Shown here one piece after another: positions 16,919 through 26,192 of a stretch of DNA of 64,000 nucleotides (within the stretch, counting starts at the first letter, position 1; every line of letters starts with the position of its first letter). The stretch comes from JAXGQD01 sp040766665 (GTDB taxonomy: Bacteria; Bacillota; Clostridia; Saccharofermentanales; Fastidiosipilaceae), in the NCBI GenBank assembly GCA_040766665.1, contig JAXGQD010000002.1, forward strand, positions 248,001 through 312,000, in the 5' to 3' direction. The notes beneath the pieces are model-generated. The model did no database searches. It saw only the letters and a list, made by a program, of their open reading frames with translations, and was not told the origin of the DNA. A program made the position numbers and the translations under genes.

Positions 16919-18862
16919 ATGCAATTCGAACACACTCTCTCCCCTCTGAAAATCGGCAAAATGACCCTCAGGAATCGTCTCATTATGCCTCCGATGGGCT
17001 CCAATCTGGCTGCTGATGACGGTAGCGTCAATGACCGTTACTACAGCTATATGGTAGAACGCGCCAAGGGCGGTTTTGGGCTGGTTATGATGGAAGTCAC
17101 CAGCGTATCTGAAAAGGGTTATAGCATTCTTCATGAACCCGCAATCTGGGACGATAAATTCATCCCGGGCTTGACCCGTCTGGCTGACGGGGTACACAAA
17201 TACGGCGGTAAGATCTGTTGTCAGCTGCATCACGGTGGACGTGAAGCCATCGACACGACCCAAACGCCCATTGCTCCTTCAGCAATAAAGGCCATGACCG
17301 CATCAGCATCTATCGTGCCAAGTCACCTGCCTCGCGAACTCACGAATGCCGAAGTCTGGGAACTGATTGAGCAATTTTCCGACGCTGCTTTGCGTGCTAA
17401 AAAAGCAGGCATCGACTGTGTGGAAGTCCATGGTGCACACCAGTATCTGATTGCCCAATTCACCTCACCCTATTCAAATAAACGTACCGATGAGTTCGGT
17501 GGAAGCTTTGAAAACCGTATGCGTTTCCCTCTGGAAGTCGTTAAAGGTATTCGTCGTAAATGCGGCGATGACTACCCCATTCTCTACCGTCTGTCAGGCA
17601 ACGAGCGCGTCATGGGCGGTCGTACCATTCATCATTCACAGCTGGTCGCCCGCTATATGGCAGAAGTTGCCGGCGTTGACGCCGTTCATGTCAGTGTGGG
17701 GACCGCCGGTACTGCCATCGCGATGGTCGCACCTTCCAATTTCCCTGAAGGCCACTTGCTCGACGATGCACGTGCTATTAAAGAAGTCGTGACAAAGGTG
17801 CCGGTCATTGCGGTCGGACGTCTACACGAACCTCATTTCATTGAGATGGTGCTTGACATGGGCTGGGCGGACGGCGTTTCTGTCGGTCGTCAGTCTATCG
17901 CTGATCCCTACTTCCCCAATAAGATTGCCAGTGGCAAAACCAATGAAATCTGTCGCTGCCTCTCCTGCCAACAAGGCTGTATTGGTCGCCTGAATGATGA
18001 CAATTACCTCAGCATTTACTGTCTGATGAATCCCTACGTCGCACGCGAATACAAGTGGGAATCAAAAGAAGCAGAGAACAAGAAGAAGATTGTCGTCGTG
18101 GGTGCCGGACCGGCAGGTATGCAGTTTGCCTGGACTGCCGCCCAACGCGGACATCAAGTTGTCATTTTGGAAGAAGCGGATCGTGTGGGTGGACAGATGA
18201 TACTTGCAGGTTTACCACCGACAAAAGATACCTTCCTGGGTGCGGTACTGTATTGGCAGGCGATGTGCGATAAGTACGGCGTCGAAATCAAACTAAATAC
18301 CGAGGCCACGCCCGAAGCAATTGCAGCCGAAAATCCGGATGCTGTCGTGGTTGCTACCGGCGCCAAGCCGACCTGCCCGAATTTCAAGGGTCTGGATGAA
18401 CATCAGGCACTCGATGCCTGGGATGTCTTGCAGGGTAAATCACCGGTAGGTTATAAGGCATTGGTCATTGGCGGAGGTATGGTGGGTTGTGAGACCGCCG
18501 ATTTCCTGGCACACCAAGGCCATGACGTGACCATTATTGAAATGATGCCCGAACTGGCTAGTGACATGGCGCAGTGGGAGAATGTCGAACTGATGGGACG
18601 CATCAGCTCGCAGTGCGAATTAATCGCAGGGGCAAAAGTCAGTGAAATCACGGCCGACGGCGTGAAGTATGAGAAAGACGGTAAAGAAGAACAGCTGAGC
18701 GGCTTTAACAGCGTCATCATGGCCTGTGGAGCCAAGAGTTATAATCCTTTGGCAGAAAAGCTCGCTGATTTCCCGGAGGTCCACTATTTAGGCGATGTGG
18801 TAAAGGCTGCAAAAGCCATCGATGCTACCGAAACCGCCACAGCACTGGCCCTCGAAATCTAG
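16919..18862 (+). CDS. NADH:flavin oxidoreductase / 2-enoate reductase family protein
   Basis: This 647-residue old-yellow-enzyme-type reductase has the layout of 2,4-dienoyl-CoA reductase and bile-acid BaiCD-type proteins. Residues 1-330 form the FMN TIM barrel (LRNRLIMPPMGS, HHGGRE, and EVHGAHQYLIAQFTSP, where the substrate-binding pair lies). A [4Fe-4S] motif follows (CRCLSCQQGCIG and a later YC). The C-terminal half has FAD-binding VVVGAGPAGMQFA and NAD(P)-binding VIGGGMVGCETA. The substrate, presumably an unsaturated acid or ketone, cannot be deduced. The ribosome binding site is AAAGGAAG. A TetR-family regulator follows on the same strand and may control it. Confidence 0.92.
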   Translation: MQFEHTLSPLKIGKMTLRNRLIMPPMGSNLAADDGSVNDRYYSYMVERAKGGFGLVMMEVTSVSEKGYSILHEPAIWDDKFIPGLTRLADGVHKYGGKICCQLHHGGREAIDTTQTPIAPSAIKAMTASASIVPSHLPRELTNAEVWELIEQFSDAALRAKKAGIDCVEVHGAHQYLIAQFTSPYSNKRTDEFGGSFENRMRFPLEVVKGIRRKCGDDYPILYRLSGNERVMGGRTIHHSQLVARYMAEVAGVDAVHVSVGTAGTAIAMVAPSNFPEGHLLDDARAIKEVVTKVPVIAVGRLHEPHFIEMVLDMGWADGVSVGRQSIADPYFPNKIASGKTNEICRCLSCQQGCIGRLNDDNYLSIYCLMNPYVAREYKWESKEAENKKKIVVVGAGPAGMQFAWTAAQRGHQVVILEEADRVGGQMILAGLPPTKDTFLGAVLYWQAMCDKYGVEIKLNTEATPEAIAAENPDAVVVATGAKPTCPNFKGLDEHQALDAWDVLQGKSPVGYKALVIGGGMVGCETADFLAHQGHDVTIIEMMPELASDMAQWENVELMGRISSQCELIAGAKVSEITADGVKYEKDGKEEQLSGFNSVIMACGAKSYNPLAEKLADFPEVHYLGDVVKAAKAIDATETATALALEI

Positions 18863-18882
18863 TTTTCCTATGCAAAGAAGAA

Positions 18883-18912
18883 GGGATCCTGAGCAATCAG
18901 GATCTCTTTTTA
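18883..18912 (+). terminator. Intrinsic terminator after the reductase
   Basis: GATCCTGA (18885-18892) and TCAGGATC (18897-18904) enclose a GCAA tetraloop and are followed by TCTTTTT. The structure ends the reductase transcript, so the TetR gene downstream has its own promoter. Confidence 0.9.
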
Positions 18913-19017
18913 TACGTGTTTGTCTTATAATCTAAAATCATTATTGTTTTTAAGTGCCTCTAACGGTGAAAAAAACAAAGCAACAATAAGTCTGCTAGAA
19001 GGAATATTTGGTCAATC

Positions 19018-19596
19018 ATGGAAAAGCTGCAAACAAAAGAGCGCATCATTGAGACTGCGCTAAGCCTGTTCAGGGATAAAGGCACGCAAAACGTCAGTGT
19101 CAGGGACATCTGCGAAGCTGCCGGAATCACCCGCAGTGCTTTTTACTATCATTTCAAAGAAAAGGATGAAATATTCAAAGATTTCTACCTCATTCCGGAT
19201 CAGTTTATTCAAGAGAATTTACCAAGCATTCTTTCACTTAAGGGGTTTATCGAGCAGTTCTATGCTATCTATGATATCTACTATGAACTGACTATTAAAT
19301 ATGGTCCTGATGTGCTTAGTCAAGCATACTATTGCAGTATGAACAAGGGCGCACAGACCCTTTCACCGAAAAACATTGCTGCTTTCCCTATCTACGTATC
19401 ACTGATTGAGCAAGCCCAAGCTGTCGGAGAAATCGCCAATCTCAGCCCTGCTGCACAGTTAGCAGAAAATGCCATTTACCTTGGGGTCGGTCTGTCGGTT
19501 GCCTGGTGTGGCAAAAACGGTGCGTTTGATGTCGTCGCCGAGACCCACCGTGCCTTTGATACACTCTTGATGCGTCGTCGTAATACCACAGAATAA
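19018..19596 (+). CDS. TetR/AcrR family transcriptional regulator
   Basis: This 192-residue protein has an N-terminal helix-turn-helix typical of TetR (RIIETALSLFRDKGTQNVSVRDICEAAGITRSAFYYHF in its family pattern, residues about 9-45). The C-terminal ligand-binding half is variable and its effector unknown. It lies 155 nt behind the old-yellow-enzyme-type reductase, separated by a terminator. Autoregulation and control of the reductase are inferred from position only. Upstream of the reductase, TGTACA and GTGTAC motifs (16867-16885) could be an operator. Confidence 0.9.
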   Translation: MEKLQTKERIIETALSLFRDKGTQNVSVRDICEAAGITRSAFYYHFKEKDEIFKDFYLIPDQFIQENLPSILSLKGFIEQFYAIYDIYYELTIKYGPDVLSQAYYCSMNKGAQTLSPKNIAAFPIYVSLIEQAQAVGEIANLSPAAQLAENAIYLGVGLSVAWCGKNGAFDVVAETHRAFDTLLMRRRNTTE

Positions 19597-19674
19597 GCAA
19601 GGCTGGCGATCAGCACATCAACTTCAAAAAAGCATGTGGTAGGTGTTCCGCTTAGAAACAAAGCTCTCCGAAAC

Positions 19675-20418
19675 TTAAAGCGGCAGTATCGAGCCCAAGT
19701 GATACGGGAGCATTTTGCGCCATGACGGCCAGTCGTGAGGCACATCGAAGCCCCAATAATCAAACCAGGCACCGGCGTTGCGTTCTGCCAGTAAACGATC
19801 ACTTTCCCGTATACCCGGCAATAAGTCGTGTTCCCAGTCTCCCTGGCCGATAACAACACGGATGGCGGAAGCACGATAGGCGTCTAAATAGGGGTGGTCC
19901 CAGGACATGCCTGCCAAGAAATCTACGGGCGATGAATAATAGAGCGTCCCGTCCATTTGACCTTCGAAAATTACACGGGCATCGAAGCAGGGAGACATCG
20001 AAATACAGCTGTCAAACAGTTGGGGACAGCGTAAGACAGCGAGGGCTGAGTGCGTCCCGCCCAGACTGCAGCCTGTGGCGAGGATTTTTTGAAACCTGCC
20101 GCTGTAGTTAACCAAAAAAGGCGCAAACTCTTCGGCGATATGGCGGTAGTATGCTTCCTGACGCGCCGTACGCTCGTGCAGTGGGGCGTGACGATTGGAC
20201 CAGGATTCCTTGTCGACGGTGTCGACGGTGAAGAGGCGGATTTTGCCTGCATCAATCCAAGGACGAACGACCTCCACCATGCCCCAGTTCTCAAAATCTT
20301 CGTGCATGCCGTCCTGCGAAGGAAAAACGAGACAGGGCTTCCCCGCATGTCCGTAGATATTGTAATACATGTCTTTGTTCAAGATGGGGCTGAAATAGTG
20401 CTGCGTTTCTTTATGCAT
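19675..20418 (-). CDS. Putative esterase family alpha/beta hydrolase
   Basis: This 247-residue protein has the shape of esterase-D/antigen-85-like hydrolases. The nucleophile elbow GCSLGG is at about residue 117, and a GQGDWEHD segment and a late PHDWPSW histidine could complete the triad. No signal peptide is seen, so it is likely cytoplasmic. GAGGAG precedes the ATG, and the gene begins nine bases after the C39-like gene, so the two are an operon. The substrate is unknown. Confidence 0.82.
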   Translation of the reverse strand: MHKETQHYFSPILNKDMYYNIYGHAGKPCLVFPSQDGMHEDFENWGMVEVVRPWIDAGKIRLFTVDTVDKESWSNRHAPLHERTARQEAYYRHIAEEFAPFLVNYSGRFQKILATGCSLGGTHSALAVLRCPQLFDSCISMSPCFDARVIFEGQMDGTLYYSSPVDFLAGMSWDHPYLDAYRASAIRVVIGQGDWEHDLLPGIRESDRLLAERNAGAWFDYWGFDVPHDWPSWRKMLPYHLGSILPL

Positions 20419-20427
20419 GCGAGCTCC

Positions 20428-21048
20428 TCAAATGAAGTAATCGATGGTCTTTTCGGGACTGACTTTGGTCAGTTCGTTAAAAATTAGCACCGCCTCGCGG
20501 TCTTCGGGACGGCCTAAGGAATAAGTCGTAAGCGTCTGCGCATTAAAAAAGCGCATCGGTACCAGGCGGTTATAGGTAAAGGGATGCCCATAAACGATGT
20601 TTATCTCAGGTTCGGCAAAAGGCTCCAACTGATAAAAGGGGTCAAAAATCTGCACCATATCCCCGTCCAGGCCGGTCATCAGCACATAATGTTCTTCCTC
20701 ATCCCAAACGCGGGCGACGACGACACCGCCGCGCATCAGGGCATCGTTCAGCTCGCTCAGCTCACCGAATTTGACCTGGGAACCGCGCAAATAGCGGCAA
20801 CTCACCGAGAGATTATGGGTCGGCGCAAACTGGTTGATCCAGTTGCTGAGAAACATCATCGCCATGGTTGAAGTGCCGTGCTTCCCTTCTTCCCCCTGGT
20901 TGTTATAGCAATCAAGGCTGTAAAGCATGATGTTGCGCACCAGGGCAGCAGGCACCTGTTCTCGCTCAAAAAGAAAGCTGATGGCATTTAATAAGGTGGT
21001 CGGACCACAATCAAATTCGGATATTTGGTAGCGCAATGGGGTTTTCAA
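20428..21048 (-). CDS. C39-like cysteine peptidase-fold protein
   Basis: This 206-residue protein resembles bacteriocin-processing C39 peptidases without the ABC transporter part. The N-terminal SEFDCGPTTLLNAISF holds the candidate catalytic Cys, and EHYVLMTGLDGDMVQIFDP gives the candidate His and Asp in C39-like order. The start is TTG at 21048, with GAGGGA about ten bases upstream; no ATG is available before the conserved Cys. It is coupled to the esterase gene downstream. A peptidase, transpeptidase or amide-forming role would all fit. No precursor peptide gene was identified nearby. Confidence 0.7.
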   Translation of the reverse strand: MKTPLRYQISEFDCGPTTLLNAISFLFEREQVPAALVRNIMLYSLDCYNNQGEEGKHGTSTMAMMFLSNWINQFAPTHNLSVSCRYLRGSQVKFGELSELNDALMRGGVVVARVWDEEEHYVLMTGLDGDMVQIFDPFYQLEPFAEPEINIVYGHPFTYNRLVPMRFFNAQTLTTYSLGRPEDREAVLIFNELTKVSPEKTIDYFI

Positions 21049-21274
21049 TTCCGGGATTCCCTCACTTCATCAAGTCGGTTAATTGGTATAGCAATCATTG
21101 GCGTACATTCTACCAATGTTTGCCTCAGAATTTAAGGTGTTTTCAGAAAAAATCTTGCATCCTTTTGCACTTTACTACGCTAAAGTAATGTAGTATCATG
21201 CTATCGTTTTAGAAGCTTGGCAAAAGCCTCGCCCGCTAAACCACGATCTGCCACCATTCGAAGGAGAAATGAAA

Positions 21275-22204
21275 ATGAAAAAGACACTTACACTAATCAG
21301 TTTGTTCTGCCTCAGCGCCGTGCTCACCCTCGCAGGCTGCGCACCGGCTGCAACGACCGCTGCTGCAACAACGGCCGCGGCAACGACAGCTGCTGCCGAA
21401 AGCACCACTGCTGCTGCAACCACCACCGCCACTGCTGAAGAAACCACCGTTGCCGCTACCAGTGCAGCCACCGAAGACCCATCATGGGAAAAAGTGCAAA
21501 GCGCCGGTAAACTCATCATGGGCTTGGACGACAACTTCCCGCCCATGGGTTTCCGTGACGCCCAAAACAATATCGTTGGTTTTGACATAGACTTGGCCAA
21601 AGAAGTGACCAAGAGATTAGGATTGGAGCTGGAGCTTTTGCCGATTGACTGGAAGATGAAGCAAAACGAGCTGGATGCCGGTAACGTCGATGTACTCTGG
21701 AACGGCTACAGCTTTACGGACGAACGCAACGAGGCGAACACCCTCTCCCCCGCTTATCTGGGCAACGACCAGGTGGTCATCGTGATGGCCAGCTCCGGTA
21801 TTACGGACCTTTCCGGTCTCTCCGGCAAAAAACTCGCCCTGCAAGAAGAGTCTTCCGCCCAACAAGCCCTGGATGCGGCCGTTGATTTCAAGGCCTCACT
21901 CGCAGAAGTTATCCCTTTCAAAGACAATGTCACCGCCTTCCTGGATTTACAGGCCGGTATGAGCGACGGGCTCTTAGTGGACAAAGTGGTCGGTGAATAC
22001 TACATCGCCGAACAGGCCAATCCAGCTGACTACGTCGAACTTGAGCAATCACTCGCACCTGAAACCTATGTCATCGGCTTCAGAAAAGGCGAAGTTGCGC
22101 TAATGGAAAAAATTGTAGAAACGTTACAAGCCATGAAAGCGGACGGCACTTTGGCTGAAATCGCCACCACCTGGTTTGGCTCTGACGTGACCATTCTCGA
22201 ATAA
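21275..22204 (+). CDS. Polar amino-acid ABC transporter substrate-binding lipoprotein
   Basis: This family 3 solute-binding protein starts with a lipoprotein signal peptide and lipobox (TLAGC, Cys22). An Ala/Thr-rich tether of about 45 residues comes before the binding domain (GKLIMGLDDNFPPMGFRD). Two closely spaced ATGs exist; 21275 is preferred because AGGAG is eight bases before it and only two before 21269. Family members bind glutamine, cystine, arginine or similar; the ligand is not readable here. A permease and an ATPase follow on the same strand. Confidence 0.93.
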   Translation: MKKTLTLISLFCLSAVLTLAGCAPAATTAAATTAAATTAAAESTTAAATTTATAEETTVAATSAATEDPSWEKVQSAGKLIMGLDDNFPPMGFRDAQNNIVGFDIDLAKEVTKRLGLELELLPIDWKMKQNELDAGNVDVLWNGYSFTDERNEANTLSPAYLGNDQVVIVMASSGITDLSGLSGKKLALQEESSAQQALDAAVDFKASLAEVIPFKDNVTAFLDLQAGMSDGLLVDKVVGEYYIAEQANPADYVELEQSLAPETYVIGFRKGEVALMEKIVETLQAMKADGTLAEIATTWFGSDVTILE

Positions 22205-22214
22205 GTGATAAAGG

Positions 22215-22246
22215 AAGAGGCTTCCGGGCAACTTGCGAAGCCTCTT
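22215..22246 (+). terminator. Hairpin after the binding-protein gene
   Basis: AAGAGGCTTC (22215-22224) pairs perfectly with GAAGCCTCTT (22237-22246) around a 12-nt loop, with only a weak T-rich tail. It sits between the binding-protein and permease genes, where partial termination or 3'-end protection commonly raises binding-protein levels. Confidence 0.6.
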
Positions 22247-22281
22247 GTGATTATTTTGCATAGATACAGGGAAAAGAACAG

Positions 22282-22938
22282 ATGACTTGGGAAGAAATAT
22301 TGCTGTTAATGCCGGCTTTTCTGGAAGGCACTTGGGTAGCTGTTAAGCTCTTTTTTATCACCCTGCTCTTTTCTCTGCCCTTGGGGCTCCTGATTGCCCA
22401 AGCACGCATGTCGAAAATCAAGTTACTCAGCCGCTTTATAGCGCTTTTTCAGTATGTCATTCGCGGTACGCCCCTGATGTTGCAGTTGATTTTTGTGATG
22501 TATTTTCCCTCTATTCAGCTGAAAATCAGCGGCTTTGACCGTTTTGTGGCGGCCTGCGTCGCGTTTGTGATTAACTATGCGGCTTACTTTTCCGAAATTT
22601 ACCGCAGCGGGATTGAGTCGATACCACGTGGGCAATATGAGGCGGCGAAGGTTCTGGGACTTTCACGCAGCCGGACCTTTTTGAGGATTATTTTGCCACA
22701 GACCGTAAAGCGCATCTTACCTTCCATGGGTAATGAATTTATGACCCTGGTGAAAGACACCGCTCTTGCAACGACCATCGGCATCATCGAGTTGATGCGC
22801 GTCGCCCAAAATCATATGAACCGCAGTGCCAGCATGATACCCATTGTCGTCGCGCTGGGCTTCTATCTGGTCTTAAACGGCATCGTCAATTTAGCCGTCA
22901 ATTACTTTGAAAAACGTCTGGACTACTATAAAGCCTAG
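22282..22938 (+). CDS. Amino-acid ABC transporter permease (HisM/GlnP family)
   Basis: This 218-residue permease has several hydrophobic segments and the conserved cytoplasmic loop that contacts the ATPase (EAAKVLGLSRSRTFLRIILPQTVK, residues about 132-155). The N-terminal GTWVAVKLFFITLLFSLPLG and the RGTPLMLQLIF segment are standard for polar amino-acid permeases. It lies between the binding-protein gene and the ATPase gene. A single permease gene implies a homodimeric pore. Confidence 0.93.
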   Translation: MTWEEILLLMPAFLEGTWVAVKLFFITLLFSLPLGLLIAQARMSKIKLLSRFIALFQYVIRGTPLMLQLIFVMYFPSIQLKISGFDRFVAACVAFVINYAAYFSEIYRSGIESIPRGQYEAAKVLGLSRSRTFLRIILPQTVKRILPSMGNEFMTLVKDTALATTIGIIELMRVAQNHMNRSASMIPIVVALGFYLVLNGIVNLAVNYFEKRLDYYKA

Positions 22939-23005
22939 CCCTCTATGAGGTCAGTGGTTCAAACCGGATATCATTACAAGAGAAACGAGAACGAGAAAAG
23001 CGCGC

Positions 23006-23782
23006 ATGAAGCAAAGAGAAGACATCCTTATCGTAAAAAATGTACAGAAACAATTCGGCACGCTTGAAGTCCTGAAGGATATTTCCTTTGAAGTTAAACG
23101 CGGTGAAGTGGTGGCCATCATCGGGCCATCGGGTTCGGGCAAGTCAACCTTATTGCGCTGTATTAATCAACTCAATCATGTCGACAGCGGTGAGATTTGC
23201 GTCTGTGGAGAATACCTGGTAAAAAACGATGCCAGCGGCAAAGCCGTTTATGCCACGCCCGAAGTGCAGAAATCGGTGCAGCTCAAGCTGGGCTTGGTAT
23301 TTCAGAACTTTAATCTGTTCCCGCACCTTTCAATATTGGAAAATCTGACGGAAGCACCGGTGCAGGTTTTAAAGCAGAGCAAAGAAAGCGCTAAAGCGAC
23401 TGCCCTCTCCCTTTTAGACAAACTGGGTTTGGCAGAAAAGGCGAATGCCTATCCCTATCAGCTCTCCGGCGGACAGCAGCAACGGGTTTCCATCGCCCGA
23501 GCCTTGGCACTGAATCCGCAAATACTTTGTTTTGACGAGCCCACCTCAGCCCTCGATCCCGAGCTGACCGGCGAGGTTTTGAAGGTCATGCGCGATTTGG
23601 CCAGAGAAAGGATGACCATGCTGGTGGTGACGCATGAGATGCGTTTTGCCGAGGAAGTGGCCGACTATGTGATTTTTATTGATCAGGGTGTCATCATCGA
23701 GGCCGGTACGCCGGACGAAATATTCAATCACACCAATGAAGTGCGCACCAAGCAGTTTTTGGCAAAAATCGCCGACGGCTGA
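23006..23782 (+). CDS. Amino-acid ABC transporter ATPase (GlnQ family)
   Basis: This 258-residue ATPase has Walker A (GPSGSGKST, about residue 44), the Q-loop (LVFQNFNLFPH), the ABC signature (LSGGQQQRVSIARAL), Walker B (ILCFDEPTSALDP) and the switch histidine (VVTHEM). It powers the importer encoded just upstream. The ribosome binding site is weak (GAGAAAAG). A strong terminator follows within the convergent PAP2 gene. Confidence 0.95.
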   Translation: MKQREDILIVKNVQKQFGTLEVLKDISFEVKRGEVVAIIGPSGSGKSTLLRCINQLNHVDSGEICVCGEYLVKNDASGKAVYATPEVQKSVQLKLGLVFQNFNLFPHLSILENLTEAPVQVLKQSKESAKATALSLLDKLGLAEKANAYPYQLSGGQQQRVSIARALALNPQILCFDEPTSALDPELTGEVLKVMRDLARERMTMLVVTHEMRFAEEVADYVIFIDQGVIIEAGTPDEIFNHTNEVRTKQFLAKIADG

Positions 23783-23785
23783 TGT

Positions 23786-24352
23786 TTAGTAATTTTTATG
23801 TTCGGAGAGCCGCCCGCGGCTCTTTTTTTTTAGCCCATCGATTAACAGACAAGTGCATAAGCCAATCAATGAGCCGCTCAGCAAACCGGCGAGGACATCC
23901 GTGGGAAAATGCACCTGTAAATAGATCCGCGAAAAGGCAATAATCAAAGCGATAAACAAAGCAAAGTAGCACCCGGGCACCTTTTCCCTGAGCAACACCG
24001 TCGCGGCAGCCATAGATGAATTGGCATGACCCGAGGGAAAAGAAAATTCTCCCGGTTCCGGAATGAGCAGTTTGATTGAGGGATCAATCTGAAAAGGGCG
24101 CAGTCTGCCCACCCACTCTTTTAGACCCATATTGATTAAGAACAAGCCGATTAACAAGGCTAACAGGAGCTTCACTCCAGTGATACGCCACTTTCTAAAG
24201 AACAATAAAAACACGCCAACGACGATCCACACAGCTGCTGAGTTACCCAGCCGCGAGAGAAAAATCAAGACCTCGTCCAGCAGCGGATGACTGAGCTTTT
24301 CATGGATGTTGTGCAGGATGGCAAAATCCCAATTTTGAATTTGTTCGAGCAT
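23786..24352 (-). CDS. PAP2-family membrane phosphatase
   Basis: This 188-residue polytopic protein carries the three phosphatase motifs of the PAP2 superfamily: KEWVGRLRP, FPSGH and SRIYLQVHFPTD. It probably acts on a lipid phosphate such as undecaprenyl pyrophosphate or phosphatidic acid. About five membrane segments are visible. Its last codons contain the palindrome that terminates the convergent ABC operon, so the two genes share that DNA. Confidence 0.92.
   Translation of the reverse strand: MLEQIQNWDFAILHNIHEKLSHPLLDEVLIFLSRLGNSAAVWIVVGVFLLFFRKWRITGVKLLLALLIGLFLINMGLKEWVGRLRPFQIDPSIKLLIPEPGEFSFPSGHANSSMAAATVLLREKVPGCYFALFIALIIAFSRIYLQVHFPTDVLAGLLSGSLIGLCTCLLIDGLKKKSRGRLSEHKNY
23806..23830 (+). 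terminator. Intrinsic terminator of the amino-acid ABC operon
   Basis: AGAGCCG and CGGCTCT pair around CCCG and are followed by eight Ts on the plus strand (23823-23830). The structure lies inside the 3' end of the PAP2 coding region. Confidence 0.85.
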
Positions 24353-24414
24353 GGCAATGTTCTCAATCTAATTGCAGTGTCACTTAATGACGCTTTGATT
24401 TACCGACTTTACTA

Positions 24415-24457
24415 TAAGAAAAGGTATGACTGCAAGCCGTCGCTGTACAGTCATACC
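24415..24457 (-). terminator. Intrinsic terminator of the 24509-25999 lipoprotein gene
   Basis: GGTATGACTG and CAGTCATACC (24423-24432 and 24448-24457) form a perfect ten-pair stem. Read on the minus strand it is followed by TTTTCTTAT, separating the lipoprotein gene from the PAP2 gene. Confidence 0.75.
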
Positions 24458-24508
24458 GTCAAGAGCTTTGCGCTACTGCGCCTGCCCCTATGGGCTAGTC
24501 TTTTGCCG

Positions 24509-25999
24509 TTACCACTTCACTGAATTCATCGTGGCCAGAATATCTTGATTGCCCAGGATATCCTGCATTGTGCCCTTGAGGAGCATACAGGAAATCGTGT
24601 AACGGTCTGTTGCCGTGGGATAAACGAAAATCATCAGATTGGCGGTTGACAAGCCATCGTCACCATAAGCCACAATCACAGCCGGAAAGCCCTGGTAAGT
24701 CGAATCTTCCATGACAAAACCTTCAACCTCCCCGTAAATCAGCTCAAAGGTGGATTTCTCTTCGGAAATGTCGGCGTAACTTTTTTTCTTGGCGGTGACA
24801 CTGACCGGCCATTCCTCCACCGGATCAAAATCGACGGCAACACCACCCATCATGCTCGCCTCCGCTTTATTGGCTTCGGGATAGGTAACGGTGATCCCTT
24901 CTGCGGTAAACTCTTTGGTCGCCGTACTGAACTTGGCCTCTTGCAGCAACTTGGCCAGTTCTCCTGCTGCTGTGGGAGCGGCTGCGCCACTCGTACTGCT
25001 GGGGCTAGGGGCATTCCCCTCACCCAGTCCGGCGATATAATCCGCAAAACCCGGCGGCAGATTCGTTTCCCCTTCCCAGCGATCGCCATAACGTCTCAGC
25101 ATAATCGTGACGGTGTATTGGTCGTCCGGGTTGTCCGGTGCGACATACTCATAGCCCATCATCAGATAGCCCTGCATCTCAACCATGGCAAACAAGGAAG
25201 ACTCTTCAGGGGTCAAATCACGCTCGTCAATCCATGCGTCTTCTACACCGATTACACCCTGTATGTAGTTAGGATATAGGTCGACATACATGGAGAGATA
25301 TATTTCTTCTTGCGCTTCATCCCAGTAGACTTCAAAGGCGTAGCGCTCAGTTCCACTGTCAATGAACGTACTGGCCCAGACATCAAAGCTTTCACTGCTG
25401 ATATCGGCATATGCGCCTTTACCACCCGAAATGGTCATAATGCCGTACCACTCATCCAGCCACTGCTCCTCTAATGCTGAGCGTTCTTCATCACTATAGG
25501 TGCTGCCGGTGGGAGTGAGTTCAGAAGTCGAGCTCGTATCCGGTGCCGTAGTACTCGTTTCAGGCACATTTTCTTCGCTATTGACGCTGGCCATAAATCC
25601 GGCTAATGCTTCCTGGACCGCCTTGGCTTCCGCAGTCCCTTCCTTGGCCAGCACCGCATAGGGATTGCCGTTCAGTGAGGCCTTTATTAAGCCCCCTTGC
25701 ATTTCCAGGAGCATGTCTGTGCCACCCCCCTGGATGATGATATTTTCACCCTCCTGTTTCCAGACCACATCCATGCCTTCTCCCCAGGCGTAGAGTTTTG
25801 CCTTTTGCTGTGGAAAGACTTCCAGCGCATAGTCCAACAAGGGTTCCTTTGCCAGATCGACGACATTGCCACCCTCTGTACTTTGGATGGCAATCCATTT
25901 ACCAAGAAAAGGATTCTCTTTTTTTCCGCAGGCGAAACTGCCGCTGATTAGCAAACTGAAAATCACTGCAAAAAGCAGCCATTTTTGATAGCGTTTCAT
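24509..25999 (-). CDS. Predicted lipoprotein of unknown function
   Basis: This 496-residue protein has a signal peptide ending in SFAC (Cys24), an atypical lipobox because Phe occupies position -2. The mature protein has a small N-terminal domain (about 30-135), a Ser/Thr-rich linker (145-170), a middle acidic domain rich in aromatic residues, a second Ser/Ala/Pro linker (about 330-350) and a C-terminal domain that could be a PsbP/DUF-type fold. GGAGG precedes the ATG. I do not recognise the family. Extracellular, membrane-tethered location is the only confident inference. Confidence 0.8.
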   Translation of the reverse strand: MKRYQKWLLFAVIFSLLISGSFACGKKENPFLGKWIAIQSTEGGNVVDLAKEPLLDYALEVFPQQKAKLYAWGEGMDVVWKQEGENIIIQGGGTDMLLEMQGGLIKASLNGNPYAVLAKEGTAEAKAVQEALAGFMASVNSEENVPETSTTAPDTSSTSELTPTGSTYSDEERSALEEQWLDEWYGIMTISGGKGAYADISSESFDVWASTFIDSGTERYAFEVYWDEAQEEIYLSMYVDLYPNYIQGVIGVEDAWIDERDLTPEESSLFAMVEMQGYLMMGYEYVAPDNPDDQYTVTIMLRRYGDRWEGETNLPPGFADYIAGLGEGNAPSPSSTSGAAAPTAAGELAKLLQEAKFSTATKEFTAEGITVTYPEANKAEASMMGGVAVDFDPVEEWPVSVTAKKKSYADISEEKSTFELIYGEVEGFVMEDSTYQGFPAVIVAYGDDGLSTANLMIFVYPTATDRYTISCMLLKGTMQDILGNQDILATMNSVKW

Positions 26000-26192
26000 G
26001 GTATTCCTCCTCCACTAATCTGCCGCTATTGACGTTGACAGAGCCATTAAGAGCGCTTGATGAAACCTTGTGAATTGCCGTGAAAAAATGCCTTGCTTCA
26101 AGGAATCGAAATACTTCTATTTGATATTATTTTATCATGGGCAGCATTTTGCCCCAATCTTCCGGCGGCTTAATTAGCGTGCTTTTCGCTTA

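Noticed and set aside
21175..21197. TACTAC/GTAGTA inverted repeat upstream of the amino-acid ABC operon as an operator
   Set aside because: Short arms in A/T-rich DNA and no matching regulator or well-spaced promoter; the evidence is too weak to list.
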